Shown here: one piece after another, positions 36,257 to 46,549 of the stretch
Layout of the letters: each line of letters begins with the position of its first letter
Position numbering within the stretch: the first letter of the stretch is position 1
NCBI GenBank assembly: GCA_025435555.1
Contig: JAIWWG010000012.1
Location: 1 to 64,000 of the forward strand
Length of the DNA: 64,000 bases
Source of the DNA: Chytriomyces cf. hyalinus JEL632
Taxonomy: Eukaryota; Chytridiomycota; Chytridiomycetes; Chytridiales; Chytriomycetaceae
Direction: 5' to 3'
Notes under the pieces: generated by a model
Told to the model about the DNA's origin: nothing
Database searches by the model: none
The model's input: only the letters and a program-made list of their open reading frames with translations
Position numbers and translations under genes: made by a program

Positions 36257-37134
36257 AATAAACACTTGATAAAGAATGCATGCCCACAACAACAGGTGAG
36301 TTTATCCAGACCCGCTCAACAGTTACGCTATGAACACAATTATTGGCAAGAGAAAGCGAGCATTTATATGTGACAGGAAACGTGGCTTTCTTTATTTTGC
36401 AACAAGAACGAAACAGAATAAAAGCGATTCAGTGTCAGCCGAGAGAAAAGGATTGCCCTTTACTCTCGTTTCCAGTGGGAGCCGCGAGGAGGCCCTGAAT
36501 CATATCCCACCAAAAAATTCATATCGCCAAAGTAACTTGGCTGTGGTAGCACCAATCCGGTGTACATCCCTTCAACATCATAGACACATCCATCCACGTA
36601 TTGATGTCCATCGTGGCCCCGTAGTGCCAATCCGGCAATGTGCTATGTGTCCTGTCAACATACCCCTCATGGCGCCCGTAGTTCAACGGCAGCACAGCCA
36701 TCCACGTATCGATATCCGTCAAGGCCCCGAGGCGTGCTGTGCTATGCGCATTGTTGTGATGGACATTTTGGGATATAAATATAAGTGCGTGATGAAAATT
36801 GTGGGGCAATTTTATTTTCGAAAACCCGCCCAAAAACAACCGCTAAAGTACACAAAATGCTGTGTTCATGTGGTCACTGTAAGAAGCCGCTGTTCTATGA
36901 GAGGGCATGACAGGTTGCTGTGTCTGCCTTCGTGACCTTCCTTATTTCGTCGTCCATCCACAGCAACAGTCCATCCAAATTCACTCCATATCTGCGCGTT
37001 AAATTAAGGAAGCGAATGTCAGTGAATTTGATGTGACCAAAGAATAATAAAACAATTGGTCAAGTATCAAGAGTTCTCGATTACTGGCACTTTATTAAGC
37101 ATGCCCCCTACTGTTTAAATCCTCCCGCCCATCG
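36257..37134. other. Repeat-bearing spacer between CFAP65 and TRM2
   Basis: Holds three-way-junction copy 2 (36426-36501). It also has a segment at about 36570-36700, internally repeated (CATCCACGTATTGATGTCC-type units), that recurs at about 43470-43600. No gene seen. Confidence 0.55.
36426..36501 (+). repeat. Three-way-junction element, copy 2 (core)
   Basis: Outer stem GATTCAG/CTGAATC, hairpin 1 CGAGAG/CTCTCG, then GTTTCCAGTGGGAGCC with GGCCC forming hairpin 2. Core is 76 nt, followed by ATATCCCACC. Confidence 0.8.
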
Positions 37135-39329
37135 TCAAACATGCACTTCGTCTTTGTAAAGGTCCTCCCGAATCAGCGTCGTCACAACCTCAATCCGATG
37201 TGAATGTGGAAACATGTCAAACGGCTTTACATTCAGCACGTTGTATCCCTTCACTTTCAAAAGCGTAACAGGAGCAACACTGGTCCTATCGTTAAATTCC
37301 CGCCGGACAGGATCACTACTCCCAGCCACATCTTCCACACTCACTTCTGCCACTCCATTCACTGAATTCCTCACAATCTTCTTGCCTCCCAAATACAGTA
37401 CTCGCGAATTATCAAGCCCAGACTGCACTCTTCCAGCTTCTTTTTCGCCCTTTAATAACCGCCCCACACTGCCTTTGAAACTTGCTGGCGGGACACCTTC
37501 GAGCGCGCAATTGCGCATGAATTGCAAATCTTTGACTTGCGACGCAGGATTGCAAGACACGTAGACAATAAACGCAGGATTCAGCCGCATGACTTGGTGC
37601 ATGAAATCCAATGAACACCCCTTTTTAGGCGGATCCAACACCAACGCAATATCATCGCCAATTGTTTGTGGATTCACCATCGACTTTGAATGCTGCAGTT
37701 GCTGATGCACCATAGACTCGACAGCGCCTTGAAACAAGTCCGAAACATCCCCGGAAATGAATCGAACAACCGTTTCATCGTGTAACCCGTTATCGAGCGC
37801 ATTTTGGCGGGCCCAGGATATGGAGTCGCGGTCAAGTTCAATTCCAATCACGTTTTTGAAAAGTTTCGCTAGCGTGATTGCAAACAGTCCTGTGCCACAA
37901 TATGCATCGATTAACGTGGATGGTTTCGATTGGAGTTGATGTAGTTGCGACGAAATGTGCGCAATAATGTGCGGCAGAATATGTGAATTGTTTTGGTAGA
38001 ATGCATTGGATGGCGAGCGGAGAATGTGGCCATTGACAACGTCCGTCACAGTTGCTGTTTTCGAAGTGATGGGGTATGCGCGCATGTTGGATGGCGGGTA
38101 AGGCTGGATTGGAGACACAGCTGGAGTGAGATTGAGCGTCGATGCAAGTGTGGGGGGTTTCGCGGCAGGGGTTTGGGCGGCTCGAGGACGCTGCTGCTCT
38201 GCTTTGATGCGTTTTACGAAATCAGACAAGTCCATTGTTTTCGATGCCTTTGGGGTCTTTTCGATTTCGGTTGATGGATTTGATGAAATTGGACGCAGCG
38301 TTTGACGCACTTGGTACGTTGCTCCGAGCCGCCTTTCAGCGGATCTTGATCCAATAATACGCGACCTGTAACAATACAGAAATCAGTCTCTCTTGAACAT
38401 ATATGTATAAAAAAACGAAAAATAGAAGAGTTACTACTACCTCACAATTTGAAGCGCGTCATTGACGGCGTCGGTTGCAATTGGACAATTTTCGACATCC
38501 ACCACAGCCATTGCCCGCCCTCGTTCTAAAAACCCAATCTTGTCCAAAACGGAATCTTCCCAAATGATGGGATGATGCGGCGACAGCTTCGTGCGCACGC
38601 CTTTATCTTTCGGGGACTCCTGAATCGGGAGGAAAGCTGCATCGGGGAGGCTGAGTGGCGCGTAGTATTCTCTGACGCAATTTTCTTTATGTTCGAGTTG
38701 ATATGAGTATGTGAGGTGCTGGTATGAGCATCCAGAGCATGTTGCGTGGAGTTTGCAGAATGGTTCGACTCTGAATTTGCTTTTTTCGTGGACTTGGACC
38801 AGCTCGCACAGCGACGCACCCATTCCATGGCGATATGGCTTGACAGAGACCATCTAGGTAGACAGTTGAAGCATGCGCTGCATGGTCAAACAGCGTTCAA
38901 GAGGTTCCAATGTGCGAACCGACTCACCTCGCCAACAGCCACGGTAGGTACAAGCAGGAGCCATCCATTTTCTGCAACACAGACTCCATATCCTCGTTCA
39001 GATAGGTGCAGCACCTTGAGCGGAGTAGTTTCGATCTGGAGTGGGAATGCGCGCGAGAGAGACAGTAGGTGCATCAGATATTCGTTCTTGGTTGGGTCCT
39101 TCGTATCTTTTTGAGCCTTGCTTCCATCATTCGTGGCGGCATCTTCGAGAGTGTATTCGAGAGGCCTGTCGAGAGTTGACTGGACTCCCAGGACAGGCAA
39201 GACAGGCAGGTAATCTCGCAAGACAAAGGCATGCTTGAGCTGTCTGATGGACCGTGAATCCGATTGGGGAGCAGACGAAGCTTGCGAGAAGAGACGCGCG
39301 CCGTGAAAGCGGATCCTGACTGGCAGCAT
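37135..39329 (-). CDS. TRM2: tRNA (uracil-5-)-methyltransferase, TRM2/TrmA-RlmD family, three exons
   Basis: Makes m5U (usually at position 54 of tRNA) from S-adenosylmethionine. Exon 1 (38928-39329) carries a basic, Ser/Arg-rich N-terminus (MLPVRIRFHGARLFSQ) that could be a mitochondrial targeting signal. Exon 2 (38441-38853) has the iron-sulfur-type cysteines CKLHATCSGCSYQH. Exon 3 (37135-38365) carries SPSNAFYQNN, the SAM motif LIDAYCGTGLFAI, GIELDRDSI, VLDPPKKGC and the catalytic-Cys motif YVSCNPAS, ending MFPHSHRIEVV...LIRED. Introns are 38854-38927 (74 nt) and 38366-38440 (75 nt), both in frame. Its start codon is only 22 bp from that of the divergent F-box-like gene. Confidence 0.95.
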
Positions 39330-39351
39330 CCCTTTGGTTGTCGATAGAAAT

Positions 39352-40677
39352 ATGGAAGAAAAATCAAAAATGCATCTCCCACTCGAAGTGCTTGTGCTTG
39401 TTCTCAGCTGGGTCGACAGCAGCCGAGATGCTGTCCATCTTCTTCTTGCGTACGACTCGCTCTTGTACGCGGTGCTGACAACCCGGACCCTTCAGGCACG
39501 GATGAAACGACTCGTTCTTTGCGAATCTGACTCCACCGACGCTGTGCATTCAACAGAATCGACACTCGAGACTGCGCCTGTGAGGTCCTCTGAATCCTAT
39601 GCATCGGAATCGCAGTTGCGTGCGTTTACTCGGCGACTCCTTCGAATGCATCCAACGCAAGGGCACAGCAACGTAGTCTCATTCTCGCTGGACTGGACCC
39701 TTTTTCTCATTGCGAAACATTTTGGCGCGATCTGCGAAAACTGTCTCGTTGCCAGATTCAACCATTCCGATTTTGCGATTGTGTCTGTTTCGTATTCCGA
39801 AGAATCCATCCCATCCATCAACGTCAACTCTCACTCACTGTCGCTCCATCAGGCAAAAGTCTTGATGGCGTGCTTGCCTTCCGCATCAAAACCTTCATGC
39901 TGTCGAACAACTGTCCCAGCTTCAATCGCTCCTTTAAAACCTGCGAAAGAAGATGAACTCGAATCTACTTCAAAAGTCATAAACGATTGGTGCGCGCGAG
40001 TTATATCCCGACGTAAACAGCGCACCATGCTGCGATCTTCGTGTCTCGAAACGTCAAAAAAGTGGATGGGTGGAACACATATTGAAGGATGGACGCCTGC
40101 TGTTCCGAAATACTCTGCACCAGCTGATTCAGATTCAGATGAAAATGGCGATGAAAACGACCAACCAATCAAAGAAGATGATGAAATCCAGAGTGACCGA
40201 CATGCCAAAGTACCCTCCTCAGCAACAGCAGCCGCACTTTCAGCAAAATGCCCAGGGTGCCAATTCCGATATTGTAACCCATGCATCCAGGCAGTCAATC
40301 CATGTCCTTCTTGCAGTGCTCAACTATGCATGGGTTGTTTTCCTCCAGACATCACATCCGACTCTTTAGCGTTCCTCGCACGGCTTGACCCTGCCACTCC
40401 AGTTTTCTCTGATTCAAGCACTTCTTCCACCCCTCTCGGCAACCCTGCCGCATTTGAAAAACGGCAAGCCGGGCGATCATTGGAATGTTCCTCTTGCAGC
40501 AAGAAATTCTGCGTTGGTTGCGCAAATTTAGAACCATGGCAAATTAAGCAGATGGAGACTCGCGCTGACCCAGAGGCGAATACGAGGCTGCAGGCTTTTT
40601 CGTGCGAACAATGCCGCGATTGGCACGCGTATGCGAATACAGGCACGCATCATGAGTTTGAAGAGGAGTGGAATTGA
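39352..40677 (+). CDS. F-box-like protein with Cys-rich (zinc-binding) C-terminus
   Basis: Single exon, about 441 residues from the ATG at 39352. The N-terminus (HLPLEVLVLVLSWVDSSRDAVHLLLAYDSLLYAVLTTRTLQARM) has the LP...L..IL.W......L.....S...... pattern of an F-box. The middle is variable and acidic (SDSDENGDENDQ). The C-terminus has repeated CxxC pairs: CPGCQFRYCNPCIQAVNPCPSC, CMGC, CSSCSKKFCVGC and CEQC, consistent with several zinc sites. If the F-box is real, the protein would be a substrate adaptor of an SCF ubiquitin ligase with the Cys-rich part as reader. That is inference. Convergent with the desaturase gene, 180 bp apart. Confidence 0.65.
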   Translation: MEEKSKMHLPLEVLVLVLSWVDSSRDAVHLLLAYDSLLYAVLTTRTLQARMKRLVLCESDSTDAVHSTESTLETAPVRSSESYASESQLRAFTRRLLRMHPTQGHSNVVSFSLDWTLFLIAKHFGAICENCLVARFNHSDFAIVSVSYSEESIPSINVNSHSLSLHQAKVLMACLPSASKPSCCRTTVPASIAPLKPAKEDELESTSKVINDWCARVISRRKQRTMLRSSCLETSKKWMGGTHIEGWTPAVPKYSAPADSDSDENGDENDQPIKEDDEIQSDRHAKVPSSATAAALSAKCPGCQFRYCNPCIQAVNPCPSCSAQLCMGCFPPDITSDSLAFLARLDPATPVFSDSSTSSTPLGNPAAFEKRQAGRSLECSSCSKKFCVGCANLEPWQIKQMETRADPEANTRLQAFSCEQCRDWHAYANTGTHHEFEEEWN

Positions 40678-40856
40678 GCCATTCTTTTTTTTTTGGCGGT
40701 CTTATTCTGGGTGATTTGTTGTACAAAATGAAGACAATATGTTGATACACTTAACAAACGTTGCAATCTATCTCTACTATTGATTCTCATTGGATTTTCT
40801 TGTTTCTGTATTCCCTTGTCATCTTCAACTCATAACAAGCCCTTAAAAAATAGAAA

Positions 40857-42651
40857 TCACTCCTTCTTGTCACTATCACCCGCAATCTCAACGCCCCCCT
40901 TCTTTCCCTTCGCAGCCTCCACTTCTTCAACTGTAAACTGCTTTGTCCTCTCCTTCAGCCACGCAACGCGTCCTTCGATGGACGTAATTTTGGCACCGAT
41001 TCCCACATTGTCCACCATTTTACTCGCAATTCGCTCATACCAGTGCGTCATGAGACAAAAGAACATTTCCTCGTAGTCTGTGTTTTGGAGCACGATTGCG
41101 TTTTCGTAGATGCTGCGGTTTGCTAGGAATGTTCGGGGGTGTTCGGTCCAGTGGCCTGCAAGTTTGATTAGTTTTTGAATGAGTGGGGGGTAGTGCATAG
41201 AAGAATTTTTTTGATTCTTACGGTGAGCATTCAGGTGGTGCGATGCGTGGTAGCCGTCATTGAAACATAGCGCGTTAAAACGCGTGCTGATGATGGTGAT
41301 GGAGTTTGAAATTCCGCCGCCCAGAGGTGATTCTCGGTTCAAAAAGGCGTGCTGCGTCCTAGATTGATGAAGCAATAAAATGAGTTTTCTGTCGAAAACA
41401 GGAATATACTGGGAATCACGCACCAGTTTCCACTCATCATAAAAAGTCTAGACAGGTTGAAGGGCACCCATACACAAACAAGCATTGGGTAAAAGTTGAA
41501 ATACGAAAGTGTCCCAAACAACGTCATGCTCAAGGCCTCGCAGCCGAGCGCCGTCAATCCCCGGCTCCTTTGATTGTGGTTCATGAAGTAGACAGTGAGC
41601 TCGTACCACACCAAATAGTAGAATCGTCCAAAGTAGCTGAGGAAAATTCGTATCAGAATCCTTTTGGGAGAAGGGGGTATTTGAGACCAAAAAAACTCAA
41701 CTGCAGAAAGTGAAAGATATTGTCTCTTTGGTAAAAGAGTGTTGAAGAAGTATCTTCGGGGCTGTTGTCTGCGACGTGGTGCATCTGCAGATTTTCGATT
41801 TCGTTCGTGAGCTTATCGAAACAAAACATTCAGGTCCCGCGCCGGGACGACATCCAGAAATATAAATCGACTGTTCGCATTGTTTCTTCCTCGTCCAATC
41901 TCGCCGAATCCGTTTTTGCAGGGCCCGGCGCAATTTATCCGAGAACGACATGTGAGTCAATCTGATGCGGTTTTCTCACCTTAATGTGATGCAGAAAGTA
42001 CGTGTAAAAGGTCTGCCCAAAGAAGGGTCCCACGACAATTGGCAGCCAGTAATCGTTCAGGTAGTCGCTTTTGAAGACTTTTCGGTGGCTGCTGACGTGG
42101 AGTGCGAGATGATAAGGTCCGATTTGGATAATGGTTGCCACAATGTGAGCAATGGTGTGGATCCAGGAGAACGACACAAAGTACAGGTACAGGAACGATG
42201 GGAGAAGCGTGACTGTTGTTGGTGGTGGTGCAAGACTGGGTGAGCACTCGGCAGATTTCGGGAAGCCGCGCATGCAGCGGGATGGAGGAGAGCATTCGAA
42301 CAGGTTTCATTCGGGATCACAGAAAGAGAACGCTGGGGACTGACCCTGGCCCGTCAAAGGCCAGAGCCAACTTTTGCAACCAACACAGCAATAAAAAGAT
42401 GGGTCACCTGTTGCGCAGAGAGCCACGTTAAAGACCTGAACATCCCGCCTGTCTCTGAGAAAGAGGAAGGCAAACTGCTCATACAAGTTGAGCGGGGAAA
42501 TGTTGGCAACGACTGAGAGATGGCTCTTGGGGTACTTGGACAGGACACCGCCTCGGTCGAAGCCGTGTGATACTGTTTGCTCCACCGGCCAGTTGGCAGC
42601 GAGTGCCTCGAGGATGTTGGTGTCGTCCACGAGGATCTTCTTGGCCGTCAT
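40857..42651 (-). CDS. Membrane fatty-acid desaturase/hydroxylase-like protein, about six exons
   Basis: The start MTAKKILVDDTNILEALAANWPVEQTVSHGF (42651) is followed by SKYPKSHLSVVANISPLNLYEQ. Clear exons are 41980-about 42260, 41702-41784, 41424-41636, 41222-41358 and 40857-41155. They give WIHTIAHIVATIIQIGPYHLALHVSSHRKVF, YFLHHIKMHHVADNSPEDTSS, YFGRFYYLVWYELTVYFMNHNQRS, GTLSYFNFYPMLVCVWVPFNLSRLFMMSGNW and the histidine box NDGYHASHHLN. The HHIKMHH and HxxHH clusters are the di-iron ligands of the desaturase superfamily. Introns 41637-41701, 41359-41423 and 41156-41221 keep frame; one donor is GTTGAG. The join between the first exon (ending near 42410) and the TM exon is unclear, and an indel may be present. 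Substrate cannot be read from sequence. Confidence 0.82.
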
Positions 42652-42755
42652 GTTTGATCAAATTGTTTTTTGAAGTTTGAACACAGTTTCACGACTTGCA
42701 CCATCAGCAGCTTTATTGCATACACCTCCCACAAGAACAAAAACGAAATAAACGC

Positions 42756-42831
42756 GATTCAGTGTCAGCCGAGAGCAAAGCATTGTCCTTAACTCTCGTT
42801 TCCAGTGGGAACCGCGAGGAGGCCCTGAATC
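42756..42831 (+). repeat. Three-way-junction element, copy 3 (core)
   Basis: 76 nt, about 90 percent like copy 2. The CGAGAG/CTCTCG stem and both other stems are kept while the hairpin-1 loop differs. Preceded by AACGAAATAAACGC and followed by GTATCCCCCC. Confidence 0.8.
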
Positions 42832-42861
42832 GTATCCCCCCAAAAAATGGAGATTGCCACT

Positions 42862-43385
42862 CAAACAAAGCACCCAGCATCGCAACCATGACCGAAGTCC
42901 ATGTCCAACCAGAACCGGAGTCGTGGCGGGTTGATTGCGAGCGGGTGCTTTGTTTTCGGGACTGTAAAAATATGACATGCCTGGCGCGTCACGAGAATAT
43001 GGAATCACACAGCTTGTTCACTGTTAATAAACCGGAGAATGACAGCAGTTAGTAACGGCACCTACGCGTTAAACAAAAAAGAAGGAAACTTCATCTTCAC
43101 TCCTTCAGACAGCTTCCGTGACCCAGAGTTTTACTGTCGAGACCGTAGCCCAAACCCCAACAAGTACCGACGTAGTGGTGAGCCGACTCAACTCAGACAA
43201 AGCTTGCGACATCGCAACCGTGACCGAAGTCCATGCCCAACCAGAACCGGAGTCGTGGTGGGTTGATTGCGACCGGGTGCTTTGCTATCGGGACTACAAA
43301 TAATGGCATGGCGCGCCACGAGAATATGGAATCACAAAAGATTCACTGGTAAGAAAATTGGAGAATGAGAGTGGTTAGAAACTGC
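42862..43385 (+). repeat. Direct repeat of about 190 bp, two copies
   Basis: Copies at about 42862-43060 and 43196-43385 share CGAAGTCCATG..CAACCAGAACCGGAGTCGTGG, GGTTGATTGCGA..GGGTGCTTTG and ACGAGAATATGGAATCACA, with scattered substitutions. The intervening 135 bp is unrelated. Function unknown. Confidence 0.8.
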
Positions 43386-44199
43386 ATCAACATGTTCACA
43401 AATGAAAAGGAGGGGAGCTGACCTTTGCTCCTTTACATTATGAGTGCCGAGTCAACATACCGTCATGGGCCGTAACACCAATCAGGCGCGCATCCCCTTA
43501 ACATGATAGACACAGCCATCATCATATTGATGTCCCATCGTGGCCCCGCGGCGCCAGTCCAGCACTGTGCCATGGGTCCTGTCAACATGCCAGGGCGCGA
43601 GAAATCAATCGTATGAATACAAGAGAGGTAAAAGAAGAAAATAACTCACATAAACAATACAAAAAAGAATACCTTTGGAAATTCCCGCGTTGATGCCCAG
43701 CGCATCACCACTTGCACTGAGCCGCCTTCCCATGTACATGTGGACATGCATATGGGGAATTACCACGCCTCAACCTGTGCAGTGATGGTTGTTTGGTGAT
43801 GGAGTTTAGAAGACGATCGCATGATTGGAGAGAGGAAAATAAAGGGCTTACTTGAAATTGCCATATTGTTTGCTTGAATCGTTCGCGTTTGAGCTCAATG
43901 CAGCACCACTTGTACTAAGTTCTACCATCCCATAAGACTCGTATGAGTCGATACCCTTCCCCATAATGCACGGATTCTAACGCGGCTGGCATAACTGCAG
44001 ATGCGAGTAACAGAAGGAGGGCACACAAAATAAAAGGGTTCGAAGAAATAAAAGCCCAAAAAGAAGAAGATTGGGCGGATGTGTGCCCAACCCAAGTTAC
44101 CCTCACCATCGTAGCAGCGTGCCCCGTGCTTCGATTTGTCGACCCATGATCCAGCAGCTATGACCCCGTGAAAATATATCCAACTAACCCATAACCAGT

Positions 44200-44274
44200 G
44201 ATTCAGCGTCAGCCAAGTAGGAGTGGTGTCCTCCATTCTTGTTTCCAGTGGGAGCCGCGTGGAGGCCCTGAATC
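44200..44274 (+). repeat. Three-way-junction element, copy 4 (core), with compensatory changes
   Basis: 75 nt. Hairpin 1 is CAAG.../...CTTG instead of CGAG.../...CTCG, so both sides changed and pairing is kept. An extra GGAG/CCTC pair extends the stem. Outer stem GATTCAG/CTGAATC is unchanged. Confidence 0.8.
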
Positions 44275-44353
44275 GTATCCCACCACTGTAAAAGAAAAAG
44301 AAAAAGAAGTTCTGCAGATGGGGCAACGTAGCTGTGCGATAACGCACCTCCAT

Positions 44354-44575
44354 TCATGCAGCCATCATTGGAGTAGTATGTAAATGAGGTGGATCTGACT
44401 GCGATGTGAGAGAAGGCAGTGAAGTAGAAGCAGCAGAGTATGCGTGAGGGACAGGTATAACACCTTCTTTGTTGGAAAGACTCATGTATTCGGAGGATTC
44501 CTTGTTGAGTGGATTGGTTTGACAGGTTAGAAGGACTGATGGAAGAATGAAACTAAGCGTGAAAGTATATCGCAT
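44354..44575 (-). CDS. Possible small secreted protein, 73 residues
   Basis: MRYTFTLSFILPSVLLTCQT looks like a cleavable signal peptide. The rest is Ser/Pro-rich and short (ending HTTPMMAA). There is no family match I recognise, and the surrounding DNA is repeat-derived, so this may be a chance frame. Confidence 0.2.
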   Translation of the reverse strand: MRYTFTLSFILPSVLLTCQTNPLNKESSEYMSLSNKEGVIPVPHAYSAASTSLPSLTSQSDPPHLHTTPMMAA

Positions 44576-46549
44576 ACCTGCGCGAATCTATCACATGGGT
44601 GGGCCTCACAGGGAGCATTGTGGAAGAAGACTTGGGTCGGGCAAGCAGACCTGATCAGTTCAGCACATCGCCACAACCACATCCAAGGATCAAGAGACGC
44701 GCCAAATCAGCCCATTGCATGCCTTGGGTTCATCTGTTTAAAGGGGTGTGAGTAAAGAACGTTCGCAGATGTGCCGTGTTGTGGCTTGAGAAGAGTGAGC
44801 ACCACGCGTTTCCTCAAACTCAGCAGTGCATGCGAGGTTATGAAGACAGTATAGATGTGATGTAGTATCCAGTGTGGGATGAGAGGGGGACAGTTGGTGG
44901 AGAGGGGACTCAACTTGTTGTTTGGCGCTGACTCTGTTTTTTGGATGTTTTTTGTTTGTTTGTTTGAGCCTTGCTTTGCCCGAATTAAAACATTGACGGC
45001 GTCTTCCGAGTCAGCGTCCCTGGTGAGAGAAGGCATCGTGCTCTGTCTCAGTTGTTCTGATGCATCGTATTCGTCATGCGGCATGTCTCAGTGGAAGAGA
45101 TCGGATGGGTTTGTTGGTGAGTGGGACAGCATTTGCTTCGCGCGCAACGTTGGGGGCCAGAAACGAACTTATGTACAGGTACTAACGTGAGATGAAAATT
45201 TAGCCGTGCGATTTCTTTCATGGGAAGTCTCCTCTGTTCGTTCGGCGCGCTCATGGTTGATGCGGCGTATCTCAGTGGGAAAGTGTGCCTTTGCTTCTCG
45301 CGAAGAGCTTCTGAGGAAATCAATCATTCATCAAATGGAGTCGTTTCTCCATGCTGCGACAGCCGTAGTTGATGCAGGGAGCTGAGGAGAGGCAAGTTTC
45401 CAATTTTCGTATTCGGAACAAGGACAAAACTGACAAAATCAGCTTCGAGATCCACAGCTCATTCATACCATCAGCAAAAGTAATTCGAAATCTTTGCTTG
45501 GGCTGGATGCAATCGGTTGTCACAGCAGTTTCGAACGGGCCCGTTTGTTTCGAATGTTGAGCGATAAGTTGGAGTCCCTCAAGTAACAGCCACGGACTGT
45601 GCCAGCGAGTTACCATATTAGCGAATCAGGAATTGAAACAATGACAACTTCGAATTTCGGACGACGTGTTCCCAAAATCCTCTTCGCAGACTTCACAAAC
45701 AGTGCTCCCACAAAAAGCATTCCTGCGTCACGAAACTCATTCGAGGAATCTGTAATTTGATGATGGAATTGCCGAGGACGAAATTTCGATGGTTGAATAC
45801 GGTTTATTGAAGAAAACGCCTTCGTCAAGTCCAAGCAAGTTTTCCTTCAAATTTTTTTTCAGCTGGGTGGCTAAACTTTGACTTTATCTGATTTCTGATC
45901 GCCTTCTTCAGAAGCATAGAGAAGGCAATCGATTCAGCTCAGATATTCTAATAATGAGATGGATCGATTCAAGATGGATGGAGCAAACACCGTCCGTGCC
46001 TGAAATCCTTTGTGCCAACATTCGAAAATTTGTTCAACTTGTCAAGAGCGTCAGCAGAGTGAAGGAGTTTTTCATGTCAGGCATGACGCGTTCGAATCGA
46101 TTTGCTGTCTATCCGGTATTACCGTTCCATCTTCCTGCACTGATTGCCGACTTGGTTTGGCAAGGGCTCTGATTCAACAAGCCTTGTATGTTCTTGCCTT
46201 GAACCATCCACCTCGCGCCTTCCGTATTCGAAGACAAGAAATGGCAGCGGTACGTGACAGATTCGGTGTTATCTGGACTGGAAATAAGAAGACTGTGCTG
46301 AATCGAGGTTGGGATTTACATGCAACAAAAAGAGAATAGGAGGTGTAAATCATTCTGCAAATTGTTGAAAAAGGATTGCCGGATTTATTACGGCTATGCA
46401 TTTCTTCAACGTAAGTGAATGGATTCGTATTCGCGCTTTGTCTAAAACGCGTTTTGAATTTGTTCGAGGCATAAACTATTTTATGAACGGTCAAACGAAT
46501 GGACATGCAGAATAATCAAAAATAGAGATGCAAGCTCAGCTTCCCTCCC

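Larger units (their letters stand above)
42652..46549. other. Repeat-rich spacer; possible decayed exons, no intact gene
   Basis: Contains three-way-junction copies 3 and 4, a direct repeat (42862-43060 and 43196-43385), and a block shared with 36.6 kb. On the minus strand, 45320-45834 reads partly protein-like (KFRPRQFHHQITDSSNEFRDAGMLFVG, then after a GTAACT donor TTDCIQPKQRFRITFADGMNELWISKL) but I cannot build a gene or name a family. A 73-residue frame with a signal-peptide-like start lies at 44354-44575 (minus). Confidence 0.45.

Noticed and set aside
26293-44274. Three-way-junction element as a hammerhead ribozyme
   Set aside because: Three stems are present and one strand has GAAAC next to a stem, but neither strand has a CTGANGA core in the required position.
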